From Erwinia_E haradaeae_A (GTDB taxonomy: Bacteria; Pseudomonadota; Gammaproteobacteria; Enterobacterales; Enterobacteriaceae): a stretch of DNA of 64,000 bases. Each line of letters begins with the position of its first letter. Within the stretch, counting starts at the first letter, position 1. The stretch spans positions 62,001-126,000 of the forward strand of contig NZ_LR217725.1 of NCBI RefSeq assembly GCF_900698965.1, read 5' to 3'. The position numbers and the translations under genes are program-made. Below are positions 30,700 through 41,029 of the stretch, piece by piece. The notes beneath the pieces are model-generated. The model was not told the origin of the DNA, searched no databases, and worked only from the letters and a program-made list of their open reading frames with translations.

Positions 30700-31526
30700 T
30701 GCATTAAAATGGATTAAAAATAGAGTTATGATCTTGTGTTTATTTTATTTATTTGAATAATAAAGATCTAGTGATTTTGGATATTTTTTGCATGTTGTTT
30801 CAAAACGATACATTAACTAATAAAATTATGATGAAGTAATCTGTATAATATCATATATTATTAACTGACAAATATTATGAACTGACAATAGAGATATTGT
30901 AATAAAACAAAATAAAGATTTTCTATTAAGAGATATTAGTTTTAAGAATATATATAAGCTATAGATGTACTAATAAATAGTAACATTAATTAACTTGATG
31001 ATCTTAACATCTCTTTCCGTATATTCTATCACTTTTATTAGACTATACATGTAGTGCTTGTGAGTTTTGATATGACGTTATAGACGTAATAATTTTTTTA
31101 GTGATGCTTTTCATTAGCAATACTCCTAAGATTAAGTGAATTATTATCATTAATAGGTAAATCATTAGTAAGGTCAATAATGATTTTTAACCTAAGATTT
31201 TTAAAATCTCTGAATAACGCAGAATACATAATGATATAACATAAAATTTATGGTATTATAAATATATATTTATTGTAAATCGACATTTTTGGCAATCGAC
31301 ATAATTAAGATTTTGATATTTAGATTATTTATTGAATCTTCACTTCTTCATGATAGGTTAATAACAGAAAAGAGTTACTAGTCTAGCATGGGCAGCTAGT
31401 ATTCCATATATGTTTTTATGTTCCTTAGATATTATCTGTATTATGTATAATGATAAGATAATGATCTTAGCGAGAAATCGATTAATAACGCTTATTACAA
31501 TTAATATGATCTATTCTATAGCTAAC

Positions 31527-31554
31527 AAAAACACCTAAAAAAAAACACCTAAAA
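31527..31554. repeat. Tandem duplication, 14 bp x 2
   Basis: AAAAACACCTAAAA stands twice head to tail, about 200 bp upstream of nuoA. Confidence 0.88.
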
Positions 31555-31658
31555 GATTAATTTTCATTTACATTATAACTGATAAAGTTTGTCTTAAAGA
31601 TTACTACTCTAGGATCGCCTACGATGATGAGATAATAATGCGTTAGTTATAGTAAGGC

Positions 31659-31676
31659 TGTATACCTAGGTATACA
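31659..31676. promoter_or_regulatory. 18-bp perfect palindrome upstream of nuoA (possible operator)
   Basis: TGTATACCTAGGTATACA is identical to its reverse complement without any spacer, so it offers two 9-bp half-sites. It lies 72 bp before the chosen nuoA start, followed by an AT-rich stretch that could hold a -10 box. I cannot match it to the ArcA, FNR, NarL or Fis sites known for enteric nuo promoters. Confidence 0.4.
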
Positions 31677-31747
31677 TGATATATAAATATAAAATAAAAA
31701 ATATATGAATATAAAATAAAATTTAACTTTTTTTGAGTAAAATCAAT

Positions 31748-32161
31748 ATGCCTATAACTATCAAAAGTATTGCTCATCAATGGGGTTTTATTCTTTTTTT
31801 GGTTGCTGCAATATGTCTTTGTTTATCAATGTTAACTATATCATGGTTTTTAGGTAGCAAAAAACACGGGAGATATACTGATACACCATTTGAATCAGGT
31901 ATTGCTTCTATTGGAAGCGCCAGATTGCGATTATCTGTTAAATTCTATTTAATAGCCATGTTTTTTGTTATCTTTGATGTTGAGTCCTTGTATCTCTACG
32001 CCTGGGCAGTCTCAATTCGTGAAGCCGGGTGGACTGGGTTCATTGAAGCTACAATTTTTATTTTTATTTTGCTTGTGAGTCTGTTTTATTTAACTCGTAT
32101 TCGAGCTCTAGATTGGTCTCCTGCCTATCGTCAATCTCATAGTGATCAAACTACTATCTGA
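31748..32161 (+). CDS. nuoA: NADH dehydrogenase I subunit A
   Basis: NuoA is a three-helix membrane subunit at the junction between the arms of complex I. From ATG 31748 the protein has 137 residues (E. coli 147); an in-frame TTG at 31733 would give 142, and neither start has a strong ribosome-binding site. The conserved loop FESGIASIGSARLRLSVKFY and the acidic VIFDVESLYLY segment are present, with three hydrophobic spans near 17-39, 65-85 and 95-115. It is the first gene of the complete nuo operon. Confidence 0.95.
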   Translation: MPITIKSIAHQWGFILFLVAAICLCLSMLTISWFLGSKKHGRYTDTPFESGIASIGSARLRLSVKFYLIAMFFVIFDVESLYLYAWAVSIREAGWTGFIEATIFIFILLVSLFYLTRIRALDWSPAYRQSHSDQTTI

Positions 32162-32230
32162 CATAACAGTTCAGGTATTGAAGATTTTTATTGATGCGCC
32201 AAGCTACCCCTTAGAAAATAGAGACAATAC

Positions 32231-32905
32231 ATGAATTACACTTTAACTCGCCCTAATCAAAATAGTGAGAATGATACTTACCCTTTGCACAAACAGAAAC
32301 AGGTTGATGACCCTTTAAAAGAAAACATATATCGACATATTTATTTTGGAAAATTAGAACTTCTCTTACACAAGCTTGTAAACTGGGGGCGTAAGAACTC
32401 TCTTTGGCCATTGAATTTTGGATTGTCTTGTTGTTATGTAGAAATGACCACCGCATTTACTGCAGTACATGATGTGGCTCGCTTTGGATCAGAAGTTATT
32501 CGTTCATCGCCGCGACAAGCAGACTTGATGGTAATCGCTGGTACTTGTTTTATTAAGATGGCTCCAGTCATTCAGCGTTTATATGATCAAATGTTAGAGC
32601 CGAAATGGGTAATTTCTATGGGAGCATGCGCGAATTCTGGTGGTATGTATGACATTTATTCAGTAGTGCAAGGAGTGGATAAATTTTTGCCAGTAGATGT
32701 ATATATCCCGGGTTGTCCACCGAGACCAGAGGCGTATATACAAGCGTTATTATTATTGCAACAATCCATTGGAAAAGAGCGTCGTCCATTAGCATCAGTG
32801 ATGGATGATCAAAACGTATATCATGCTAATATGACATCCGAAAGAGAGAGAAAAAACTCAAAGCGTATTGCTATTACATATTTGCGCTCACCAGACAAAA
32901 TATAA
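32231..32905 (+). CDS. nuoB: NADH dehydrogenase I subunit B
   Basis: NuoB carries iron-sulfur cluster N2, the last in the chain, next to the quinone site. The 224 residues include all four cluster cysteines: the tandem pair in LSCCYVEM, one in the GAC of MGACANSGG, and one in PGCPPRPEA. Compared with E. coli (220) there is a small net insertion of about four residues just before VNWGRKNS. The C-terminus is basic and matches the enteric form. It lies 69 bp after nuoA. Confidence 0.98.
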   Translation: MNYTLTRPNQNSENDTYPLHKQKQVDDPLKENIYRHIYFGKLELLLHKLVNWGRKNSLWPLNFGLSCCYVEMTTAFTAVHDVARFGSEVIRSSPRQADLMVIAGTCFIKMAPVIQRLYDQMLEPKWVISMGACANSGGMYDIYSVVQGVDKFLPVDVYIPGCPPRPEAYIQALLLLQQSIGKERRPLASVMDDQNVYHANMTSERERKNSKRIAITYLRSPDKI

Positions 32906-33013
32906 TTTTTATAAGTAATGATAATAGATCCACTATTTAAGATGAGATAGTAATTACTTTTAATACAGCAAGAATCACGCGTCCGTTAAATGGTTAAAAT
33001 AGTGAAATAATTT

Positions 33014-34813
33014 ATGATAGATTTACCTGATAAAGACGTTGTTCACGCGGTAGTGAGCGCTCTGGATGAGCACGATGATCCAGTTATTTCTAAACTTTAC
33101 CATCGCTTTGGTTCTTATTCTTTTAGTTTGCAAGCCACATGCACCGGTATGGTTGTAGCTTGGGTACAGCGTGAACAAATATTAGCAATTGTGCAATTTT
33201 TGTATGAGCTTTTTAAACCACATGTGATGTTATATGACTTGCATGGTGTAGATGAGCGCCAGAGGATATATCGTAGTGGTTTACCAAAAGCAGATTTTTC
33301 TATTTTCTATCATTTTATTTTTATTAAGGACAATCGTGATTTAATGCTAAAGTTGGCGCTCTTAGAGCATAATTTGCACGTTCCAACTATTAGTCATATT
33401 TTTAAAAATGCGAATTGGTATGAGCGTGAGACCTGGGAGATGTTTGGTATCAACATTACTGGACACCCTCATTTAACTCGTATCATGATGCCAAGAAATT
33501 GGGAAGGTCATCCGCTTCGAAAAGACTATCCTGCGCGTGCTACTGAATTTAAGCCTTTTGAGTTTACTAAACAAAAAGAAGATCTCGCCATGGAATCTCT
33601 ACTTTTTCGGCCGGAGGAGTGGGGCATGAAACGATCAAGTACTCATGAGGATTTTATGTTTTTGAATCTTGGCCCCAATCACCCATCTGTGCATGGAGCG
33701 TTTCGTATTATTCTTCAGCTTGATGGAGAAGAGATTATTAATTGTGTACCAGATATTGGCTATCACCATCGTGGCGCAGAAAAGATGGGGGAGAGACAGT
33801 CGTGGCACAGCTATATCCCATATACTGACCGTATTGAATATCTGGGTGGTTGCATCAATGAGTTACCTTATGTTTTAGCGGTTGAGAAGCTAGCTGGCAT
33901 TATAGTGCCAGAACGTGCAGAGGTCATCCGAGTAATGCTATCCGAGTTGTTTCGCATCAATAGCCATCTATTATATATCTCAACATTTATACAGGATGTT
34001 GGTGCTATGTCGCCGGTATTTTTAGCTTTTACTGACCGTCAAAAGATCTATAATGTTATAGAGGCTATTACTGGGTTCCGCATGCATCCAGCCTGGTTTC
34101 GGATAGGCGGTGTAGCGAGTGATCTCCCAAAAGGATGGGAACGTCTGCTTCATGAGTTGCTTAAATGGTTACCGCAACGTCTAAAATTATATAAGCAGGC
34201 TGCATTAAACAACTCTATTTTTATTGCTCGTACCAAGGGTGTCGCTTCTTATAATATGGAAGAAGCATTATCTTGGGGGGTAACAGGAGCAGGGTTGCGC
34301 GCAACTGGTCTCGATTTTGATATACGTAAATGGCGGCCTTGTTCTGGGTATGAAAATTTTGATTTTGAAATCCCTATCGGTCATGGTGTCAGTTGCGCTT
34401 ATACTCGGGTTATGCTGAAAATGGAAGAAATGCACCAGAGTATGCGTATTTTAGAACAGTGCTTGCATAATATGCCAACAGGTCTATTTAAGGCTGATCA
34501 CCCCCTTACTACCCCACCACCTAAAGAGCGCACTTTACAGCATATCGAAACTTTAATTACTCATTTTTTGCAAGTTTCATGGGGTCCAGTGATGCCAGCT
34601 AATGAATCTTTTCAAATGGTAGAAGCTACCAAAGGAATTAATAGTTACTATCTTATTAGTGATAAAAATACGATGAGCTATCGTACGCGCGTACGCACAC
34701 CTAGTTTTCCCCACTTGCAGCAGATTCCTTCGGTGATAAATGGTAGCTTAATATCAGATCTAATTGTCTATCTTGGTAGTATTGATTTTGTGATGTCAGA
34801 TGTGGACCGATAA
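33014..34813 (+). CDS. nuoC: NADH dehydrogenase I fused subunit CD
   Basis: This is the fused NuoCD protein typical of enterobacteria. The 599 residues comprise the C part (about 1-190, ending with the GWEMFGI-type segment ETWEMFGINITGHPHLTRIMMPRNWEGHPLR) and the 49-kDa-type D part from about 205, beginning FLNLGPNHPSVHGAFR. The D part forms the quinone pocket with NuoB; its conserved His in GPNHPS and the Tyr in SYIPYTDR are kept. The fusion is good evidence for an enteric origin. It is followed by nuoE after one base. Confidence 0.98.
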   Translation: MIDLPDKDVVHAVVSALDEHDDPVISKLYHRFGSYSFSLQATCTGMVVAWVQREQILAIVQFLYELFKPHVMLYDLHGVDERQRIYRSGLPKADFSIFYHFIFIKDNRDLMLKLALLEHNLHVPTISHIFKNANWYERETWEMFGINITGHPHLTRIMMPRNWEGHPLRKDYPARATEFKPFEFTKQKEDLAMESLLFRPEEWGMKRSSTHEDFMFLNLGPNHPSVHGAFRIILQLDGEEIINCVPDIGYHHRGAEKMGERQSWHSYIPYTDRIEYLGGCINELPYVLAVEKLAGIIVPERAEVIRVMLSELFRINSHLLYISTFIQDVGAMSPVFLAFTDRQKIYNVIEAITGFRMHPAWFRIGGVASDLPKGWERLLHELLKWLPQRLKLYKQAALNNSIFIARTKGVASYNMEEALSWGVTGAGLRATGLDFDIRKWRPCSGYENFDFEIPIGHGVSCAYTRVMLKMEEMHQSMRILEQCLHNMPTGLFKADHPLTTPPPKERTLQHIETLITHFLQVSWGPVMPANESFQMVEATKGINSYYLISDKNTMSYRTRVRTPSFPHLQQIPSVINGSLISDLIVYLGSIDFVMSDVDR

Positions 34814-34814
34814 T

Positions 34815-35336
34815 ATGCATAAGAATAAGGTTTTACTCAAAACTCAACATGAATCTCAACCTAATGATATCGCGCTGAGCGCTTTAGAGTGCGCTGCTAT
34901 AGTTAAGGAGAGGGTGCTTTATGAGGAGCCCCATGCCGTCATAATCGAAGCGCTTCATATCATTCAAAAACATCGAGGATGGGTGTCTGATCATTTAATT
35001 AAGAGTGTTGCTGATATTTTAGAAATTCCCGCTAGCGATGTAGAAGAGGTAGCAACTTTTTATAGTCAGATTTATCGTATGCCAGTCGGTCGTCATATTA
35101 TTAGATATTGTGATAGCCTAGTGTGTTATATTCTGGATTACCAGATAATTCAAAAAACACTAGAAGCATGCCTAAAGATTCAGCCAGGACAAACTACGAA
35201 AGATAAGCGTTTTACGTTACTACCAACCTGTTGTCTTGGTAATTGCGACAAGGGCCCAACATTAATGATTAATGACAGAACTTACGGTCACGTCAAGTCA
35301 CAAGATATTACTCAATTACTGGAGGAGTATCCATGA
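34815..35336 (+). CDS. nuoE: NADH dehydrogenase I subunit E
   Basis: NuoE is the thioredoxin-like 24-kDa subunit holding the [2Fe-2S] cluster N1a. I place the start at ATG 34815, one base after the nuoCD stop codon; an ATG at 34800 lies inside nuoCD. The 173 residues carry the four ligands: Cys in YCDSLVC (two) and in LPTCCLGNC (two). The N-terminal helical part (ATFYSQIYRMPVGRH) is typical. The stop overlaps the nuoF start in ATGA, indicating coupled translation. Confidence 0.97.
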   Translation: MHKNKVLLKTQHESQPNDIALSALECAAIVKERVLYEEPHAVIIEALHIIQKHRGWVSDHLIKSVADILEIPASDVEEVATFYSQIYRMPVGRHIIRYCDSLVCYILDYQIIQKTLEACLKIQPGQTTKDKRFTLLPTCCLGNCDKGPTLMINDRTYGHVKSQDITQLLEEYP

Positions 35337-36670
35337 GGCAGATTAAGCGTACACCTGATATGCATCCTCTTACTTGGCGAATGCGCAAAGATCAACAGCC
35401 AGTTTTTTTAAAGGAATACACAAATACCAATGGATATTCCAGTGCAGAACAAACCCTGAAAAGCATGACGTCAGAGCAAGTTGTTGAGCTTGTAAAGGAG
35501 TCTGGTCTTAGAGGGCGGGGCGGAGCTGGTTTTCCAACTGGCTTAAAATGGAGCTTGATGCCAAAAGATGCATCAAGAAAGACTCGCTATTTATTGTGTA
35601 ATGCAGACGAAATGGAGCCTGGAACCTACAAAGATCGTTTGTTAATGGAGCAAATGCCGCATCAATTAATAGAGGGTATGTTAATTAGTGCCTACGCTTT
35701 AAAAGCATCTCGAGCGTACATCTTTCTGCGAGGTGAATATATTGAAGCAGCAGTGAATTTGCGCCGGGCAATTTTAGAAGCACAAGAAGTAGGCTTATTA
35801 GGAAATGATATTTTCGGTACTAATTTTAACCTAGATATTGTTGTACATACTGGTGCAGGTCGTTATATCTGTGGTGAAGAAACTGCTTTAATGAATTCCT
35901 TAGAAGGACGTCGTGCAAATCCACGATCAAAACCACCATTTCCATCGTCAATAGGGTTATGGGGTAAACCAACTTGCATTAATAATGTTGAAACTCTTTC
36001 AAATATTCCTGCAATTTGTGCGAATGGCACAAAATGGTATAAAGGTATTTCAAAAAGTATGGACACAGGAACTAAAATGATGGGTTTTTCTGGTCAAGTA
36101 AAGAATCCAGGTGTTTGGGAACTTCCGTTCGGTGTGACGGCTCGCGAAATCCTTGACGAGTATGCTGGTGGCATGAAGAGCGGATTAAGATTTAAAGCTT
36201 GGCAACCAGGTGGGGCTAGTACTGAGTTTTTAACTAACCAGCACCTGGATATACCCATGGAGTTTGCAAGTATTAGTAAGGTCGGTAGTCGTTTAGGAAC
36301 AGCATTAGCTATTGCAGTAGATCATACAATCAGCATGGTGTCTCTGGTGAGCAATATCGAAGCATTTTTTTCTCGCGAATCATGTGGTTGGTGCACGCCA
36401 TGTCGTGAGGGATTGCCTTGGAGTTTAAAAATCTTGCGATCCCTCGAATATCATCAAGGGCAGGTAGGGGATCTCGAGACTTTACTCGATCTTTGTCGGA
36501 ATCTAGGCCCAGGAAGAACGTTCTGCGCTCATGCACCAGGGGCAGTAGCACCACTTCAAAGTGCTATGAAATATTTTCGCGAAGAGTTTGAGGCGGGTAT
36601 TCAATGCTCTAATCTTAATAGTCACTCGTATGTCATTCATGGCATTCAATCAAACTCATCTGATGTTTAA
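35333..36670 (+). CDS. nuoF: NADH dehydrogenase I subunit F
   Basis: NuoF binds NADH and FMN and holds [4Fe-4S] cluster N3, where electrons enter complex I. The 445 residues equal the E. coli length. GLRGRGGAGFPTGLKW is the FMN/NADH glycine-rich loop, CNADEMEPGTYKDR follows, and the cluster ligands lie in ESCGWCTPCREG (three Cys) and FCAHAPGA (fourth Cys). A strong ribosome-binding site, GGAGGAG at 35321-35327, precedes the start, and the gene overlaps nuoE by four bases. Confidence 0.98.
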   Translation: MRQIKRTPDMHPLTWRMRKDQQPVFLKEYTNTNGYSSAEQTLKSMTSEQVVELVKESGLRGRGGAGFPTGLKWSLMPKDASRKTRYLLCNADEMEPGTYKDRLLMEQMPHQLIEGMLISAYALKASRAYIFLRGEYIEAAVNLRRAILEAQEVGLLGNDIFGTNFNLDIVVHTGAGRYICGEETALMNSLEGRRANPRSKPPFPSSIGLWGKPTCINNVETLSNIPAICANGTKWYKGISKSMDTGTKMMGFSGQVKNPGVWELPFGVTAREILDEYAGGMKSGLRFKAWQPGGASTEFLTNQHLDIPMEFASISKVGSRLGTALAIAVDHTISMVSLVSNIEAFFSRESCGWCTPCREGLPWSLKILRSLEYHQGQVGDLETLLDLCRNLGPGRTFCAHAPGAVAPLQSAMKYFREEFEAGIQCSNLNSHSYVIHGIQSNSSDV

Positions 36671-36736
36671 AGCATGCGCCTACCTAACACAGTATAACGC
36701 TCATAATACTATGAGCCTCATGGAAGCATAGACACT

Positions 36737-39469
36737 ATGCCTGTAATTATATATATAGACGGTGCAGAATATCCAGTTAATGATGCAGGTAATTTACTGC
36801 ATGTTTGTTTATCTCTAGGGTTGGATATTCCATATTTTTGTTGGCATCCAGCATTAGGTAGTATTGGGGCTTGTCGTCAATGCGCAGTAAAACAATATCA
36901 GAACAAGGCAGATCAACATGGACGTCTTGTGATGTCTTGCATGACGCCAGTTGATAATGGTATGTTGATTTCAATTCATGACAATGAAGCGAAAGAGTTT
37001 AGAAAAAGTGTTTCCGAATGGCTTATGATTAATCATCCACACGATTGTCCAGTATGTGAAGAAGGTGGACACTGTCATTTGCAGGATATGACAGTAATGA
37101 ATGGTCATATTTCTCGTCGTTATCGTTTTACGAAGCGCACTCATCTTAACCAGTATCTCGGGCCATTTATTGCTCATGAAATGAATCGTTGTATTGCCTG
37201 TTACCGCTGCATACGATTCTATAAAGAATACTCACATGGAACAGATCTTGGTGTATATGGAGTGAGTGATAATCTGTATTTTGGTCGTATTGAGGATGGG
37301 GTATTAGAAAATGAATTCTCAGGGAATCTAGTAGAAATTTGCCCAACTGGAGTATTTACTGATAAAACTTATTCTGCGCGTTACAATCGTAAATGGGATA
37401 TGCAGTTTGCTCCAAGTATTTGCCAGCAGTGTAGTCTGGGTTGCAATATTAGTCTTGGGGAACGTTACGGGGAATTACGTCGTATTGAGAACAGATATAA
37501 CAGTATGGTAAATCGTTATTTTCTCTGTGACCGCGGCCGGTTTGGGTATGGCTATTTGAATTTAAACAATCGCCCACGTCAACCTATGCAGCGTAATGGA
37601 ACAGATTGGAGAGTCCTCAATGCTAAACAAGCCATTGAGGTGTTATCAAGTAATCTTCGTCAAGCCAAAAAAGTGATTGGTATCGGGTCGCCGCGTGCTA
37701 GTATAGAAAGTAATTTTTCTTTATTATCTCTAGTTGGAAGAACCAACTTTTCTACTGGAATGCCATCAATTGAACAAGCGTGCATAAGTTTAATTATTAA
37801 GATATTGCAGAATAGTGGTATTCATACTCCTACACTGTGTGAAATTGAAAATTACGATGCCGTGCTAGTTCTTGGAGAAGATATTACCCAGACAGGTGCG
37901 CGCATGGCATTAGCAGTGCGTCAGGCAATCAAAGGTAAAGCTCGCGCAATGGCAGAAACACAAAAAGTAGCGATTTGGCATAGCGCAGCAATCCTTAATA
38001 TGACTCGTCATTCTCACTATCCTCTGTTCATAACCAATGTAGATAAAACCCGCCTAGATGATGTTGCTACTTGGAGTTATTATGCTCCAATAGAAAATCA
38101 AGCTCGACTAGGATTTGCGATAGCTCATCAACTAGATGAACGCGCTCCAGCAGTCAGCGGTTTAGGTAAGGAATTAACCGATCATATTGAGATCATTGCT
38201 CAAGCGTTGAGTAGTGCTAAAAAACCACTTATTATTTCAGGAGCCCATTCTGGTAGCGAGGCAATTATTCAGGCATCAGCAAATATTGCAAAGGCGTTAA
38301 ACAGGCCTGAAAAAGAAGTAGGGATTACCTTCTTAACTCCAGAAGCAAACAGTATAGGGGTTGGTTTAATTGGTGGCTTTTCATTAAACAAGGCATTGGA
38401 TGTACTTGCCAATAGCGAGGCAGATACAGTAATTATTTTAGAAAATGATCTTTATCGTCATATACCAAAGGATATAATCAATTTCTCCTTGAGATATACA
38501 AAAAACATCATTGTACTAGATCATCAAAAGACTGAAACAACTAAGAAAGCTAATTTTGTTTTAGCGAGCGCAAGTTTTGCAGAAAGCCATGGTACTGTTG
38601 TTAGCCAAGAAGGGCGTGCCCAGAGGTTTTTTCAGGTTTACGATCCGGCTTATTATGATGACAAAGTTCAGGTGCGCGCTAGTTGGAGCTGGCTAAATAT
38701 GATAAAAAAAGCCATTAATGGTCGAAAAGTAGACTGTAGCCCACTGGATGATGTGATTGACGCTTGCATTAAAGAAGTTCCAGCGTTATCAGGTATCAAG
38801 AGAGCGTCACCAGACTCTGGTTTTCGCATTCATGGTCAAAAATTGGCACGCTCTCCGCAGCGTTTTAGTGGACGCACCTCGATGCGCGCGCATATTAACG
38901 TCCATGAACCACAACAGCCACAAGACCAAGATAGTATGTTTGCTTTTTCCATGGAGGGAAGCAATTTGTTACGTGATTACCATGTACAGATTCCTTTTTC
39001 TTGGGTGCCAGGTTGGAACTCTTCACAGGCTTCGCATAAATTTGACAACACAATAGGTAAAAAGTCATATGGGGATGATTTAGGCGTACGGCTCATTGAG
39101 CCAGAGCAGGTGAAACTCAGTTGGTTTCACAGAATTCCTACTGTTTTTACAGCGCGACACCATTGCTGGCGTATTACGCCTTATTTTCATATTTTTGGTA
39201 GTGAGGAAATGACTCAACGCTCACAGGTTATTCAAGAACGCATGCCGAAACCATATATCATCATGAACCTGCAGGATTCTATACAACTCAAGATACAAGA
39301 GGGTTCGACGTTACTTTTTAGCTGCCTAGGAGAAGACTTTATATTGCCAGTATATTTTTCAAATCACTTACAGTCTGGGCAAATAGGATTACCTCTTGGC
39401 TTTCCTGGTTTGGGTCTATTTTTGCGCGGGGCAGATGTGTGTAATTTTCAGACAGTGACTAGATCATGA
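36737..39469 (+). CDS. nuoG: NADH dehydrogenase I subunit G
   Basis: NuoG is the largest peripheral subunit and carries several iron-sulfur clusters. The 910 residues compare with 908 in E. coli. The N-terminal ferredoxin-like domain has Cys in YFCWHPALGSIGACRQC. HDCPVCEEGGHCHLQD supplies the His-Cys3 cluster, CIACYRCIRFY with EICPTGVF the next, and CQQCSLGC the extra N7 ligands of the enteric type. The rest is a molybdopterin-oxidoreductase-like domain without cofactor. The stop overlaps the nuoH start in ATGA. Confidence 0.98.
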   Translation: MPVIIYIDGAEYPVNDAGNLLHVCLSLGLDIPYFCWHPALGSIGACRQCAVKQYQNKADQHGRLVMSCMTPVDNGMLISIHDNEAKEFRKSVSEWLMINHPHDCPVCEEGGHCHLQDMTVMNGHISRRYRFTKRTHLNQYLGPFIAHEMNRCIACYRCIRFYKEYSHGTDLGVYGVSDNLYFGRIEDGVLENEFSGNLVEICPTGVFTDKTYSARYNRKWDMQFAPSICQQCSLGCNISLGERYGELRRIENRYNSMVNRYFLCDRGRFGYGYLNLNNRPRQPMQRNGTDWRVLNAKQAIEVLSSNLRQAKKVIGIGSPRASIESNFSLLSLVGRTNFSTGMPSIEQACISLIIKILQNSGIHTPTLCEIENYDAVLVLGEDITQTGARMALAVRQAIKGKARAMAETQKVAIWHSAAILNMTRHSHYPLFITNVDKTRLDDVATWSYYAPIENQARLGFAIAHQLDERAPAVSGLGKELTDHIEIIAQALSSAKKPLIISGAHSGSEAIIQASANIAKALNRPEKEVGITFLTPEANSIGVGLIGGFSLNKALDVLANSEADTVIILENDLYRHIPKDIINFSLRYTKNIIVLDHQKTETTKKANFVLASASFAESHGTVVSQEGRAQRFFQVYDPAYYDDKVQVRASWSWLNMIKKAINGRKVDCSPLDDVIDACIKEVPALSGIKRASPDSGFRIHGQKLARSPQRFSGRTSMRAHINVHEPQQPQDQDSMFAFSMEGSNLLRDYHVQIPFSWVPGWNSSQASHKFDNTIGKKSYGDDLGVRLIEPEQVKLSWFHRIPTVFTARHHCWRITPYFHIFGSEEMTQRSQVIQERMPKPYIIMNLQDSIQLKIQEGSTLLFSCLGEDFILPVYFSNHLQSGQIGLPLGFPGLGLFLRGADVCNFQTVTRS

Positions 39470-40434
39470 TTTGGTCAACAGAAGCAAGACTCGCCATTGT
39501 GACTGCTATTATAAAATCTTTAGTGATCCTATTTGTTGTGGTGAGCTGCGGTGCTTTTATGAGTTTTGCTGAAAGACGTCTTTTAGGTTTATTCCAGAAC
39601 CGTTATGGTCCAAATCGTGTAGGATGGGGAGGATCGTTACAGCTAGCGGCTGATATGATAAAAATTTTTTTCAAAGAAGATTGGATTCCTCCCTTTTCAG
39701 ATCATATCATCTTTATATTGGCACCGGTTATTGCATTTACGTCATTACTAATGGCAATGGTGATAATCCCTGTCACACCTACCTGGATGGGATCTGATCT
39801 CAATATTGGTATATTATTTTTTTTGATTATGGCAGGGCTGGGTGTCTATGCAGTGCTTTTGGCAGGATGGTCCAGTAATAATAAATATTCTCTTTTAGGT
39901 GCCTTACGCGCTTCTGCACAGACCTTAAGCTATGAGGTTTTTCTTGGATTATCTTTGATGGGTGTAGTAGCGCAGGCGGGATCCTTTAATGTTCTCGCTA
40001 TTGTTAGTAATCAAGAACATATGTGGAATATTATTCCACAGTTTTTCGGGTTTGTAACTTTTTTAATAGCTAGTCTTGCCGTATGTCATCGACATCCATT
40101 CGATCAGCCTGAATCTGAACAGGAGTTAGCTGATGGGTATCATATTGAATATTCTGGTATGAAATTTGGGCTATTCTTTGTTGGGGAATACATTGGAATT
40201 ATCACTGCATCTTCACTTATTGTCACGTTATTTTTTGCTGGATGGCATGGTCCATATTTTTTTCCGATAGTCTGGTTTGTGTTAAAAACAGCTTTCTTTG
40301 TAATTATGTTTATCTTGATTCGTGCTGCTTTGCCACGACCTCGGTACGATCAGGTAATGCGGTTCGGTTGGACGGTTTGTCTGCCGTTAACACTTGTAAA
40401 TCTGCTCGTAACTGCTGCAGTTATCTTAATGTAG
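39466..40434 (+). CDS. nuoH: NADH dehydrogenase I subunit H
   Basis: NuoH is an eight-helix membrane subunit that forms the quinone entry channel and links the redox and pump modules. The 322 residues compare with 325 in E. coli. The conserved loop AERRLLGLFQNRYGPNRVG, the acidic funnel segment HPFDQPESEQELADGYHIEYSGMKF and the RAALPRPRYDQVM loop near the end are all intact. It overlaps nuoG by four bases. Confidence 0.98.
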   Translation: MIWSTEARLAIVTAIIKSLVILFVVVSCGAFMSFAERRLLGLFQNRYGPNRVGWGGSLQLAADMIKIFFKEDWIPPFSDHIIFILAPVIAFTSLLMAMVIIPVTPTWMGSDLNIGILFFLIMAGLGVYAVLLAGWSSNNKYSLLGALRASAQTLSYEVFLGLSLMGVVAQAGSFNVLAIVSNQEHMWNIIPQFFGFVTFLIASLAVCHRHPFDQPESEQELADGYHIEYSGMKFGLFFVGEYIGIITASSLIVTLFFAGWHGPYFFPIVWFVLKTAFFVIMFILIRAALPRPRYDQVMRFGWTVCLPLTLVNLLVTAAVILM

Positions 40435-40472
40435 GGTATAGCGAATAGGATGTTGATAATAGGATATGGACA

Positions 40473-41015
40473 ATGATATGGAAGAATATTGTCATTGGGC
40501 TCAGTACAATTCTGCGTAGCATTTGGCTAATTGGTAAAAACGCCTTTGCTAAGCGAGAAACTTTGATGTATCCTGAAGAGCCTCTAGATCTTCCAGCTCG
40601 TTATCGTGGACGTATTATTCTAACGCGTGATCCAGATGGCCTTGAGCGCTGTGTAGCCTGTAATCTGTGCGCAGTAGCTTGCCCGGTCGGATGTATTTCG
40701 TTACAGAAGTCTGAGATGGTGGATGGGCGCTGGTATCCAGAATTTTTTCGTATTAATTTTTCACGATGTATTTTCTGCGGATTATGCGAAGAGGCTTGTC
40801 CAACTACCGCGATTCAATTAATTCCAGATATTGAATTAAGCGAATTTAAGCGTCAAGATTTAATATATGAAAAAGAAAATTTATTAATTTCTGGTCCAGG
40901 AAAGTACCCACAATATAATTTTTACAGGATGTCAGGCATAGCGATTTCAGGTAAAGACAAAGGTTCTTCTGAAAAAGAGGCGGAGCCTATTAATGTTAAG
41001 AGCTTATTACCTTAA
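40473..41015 (+). CDS. nuoI: NADH dehydrogenase I subunit I
   Basis: NuoI is the ferredoxin-like subunit with two [4Fe-4S] clusters, N6a and N6b. The 180 residues equal the E. coli length. The two CxxCxxCxxxC motifs are CVACNLCAVACP and CIFCGLCEEACP. An amphipathic N-terminal helix (about 1-30) anchors it to the membrane. It lies between nuoH and nuoJ with short gaps. Confidence 0.98.
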   Translation: MIWKNIVIGLSTILRSIWLIGKNAFAKRETLMYPEEPLDLPARYRGRIILTRDPDGLERCVACNLCAVACPVGCISLQKSEMVDGRWYPEFFRINFSRCIFCGLCEEACPTTAIQLIPDIELSEFKRQDLIYEKENLLISGPGKYPQYNFYRMSGIAISGKDKGSSEKEAEPINVKSLLP

Positions 41016-41029
41016 TTAAGGGCGCAGAT

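Larger units (their letters stand above)
30700..31747. other. Gene-free stretch, 1.0 kb, upstream of the nuo operon
   Basis: This holds the nuo control region. It contains ATAATAT-CAT-ATATTAT (30844-30860), a tandem 14-mer (31527-31554), the 18-bp palindrome at 31659-31676, and two copies of AATATAAAATAAAA (31686 and 31708) just before nuoA. No gene is visible. Confidence 0.6.
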
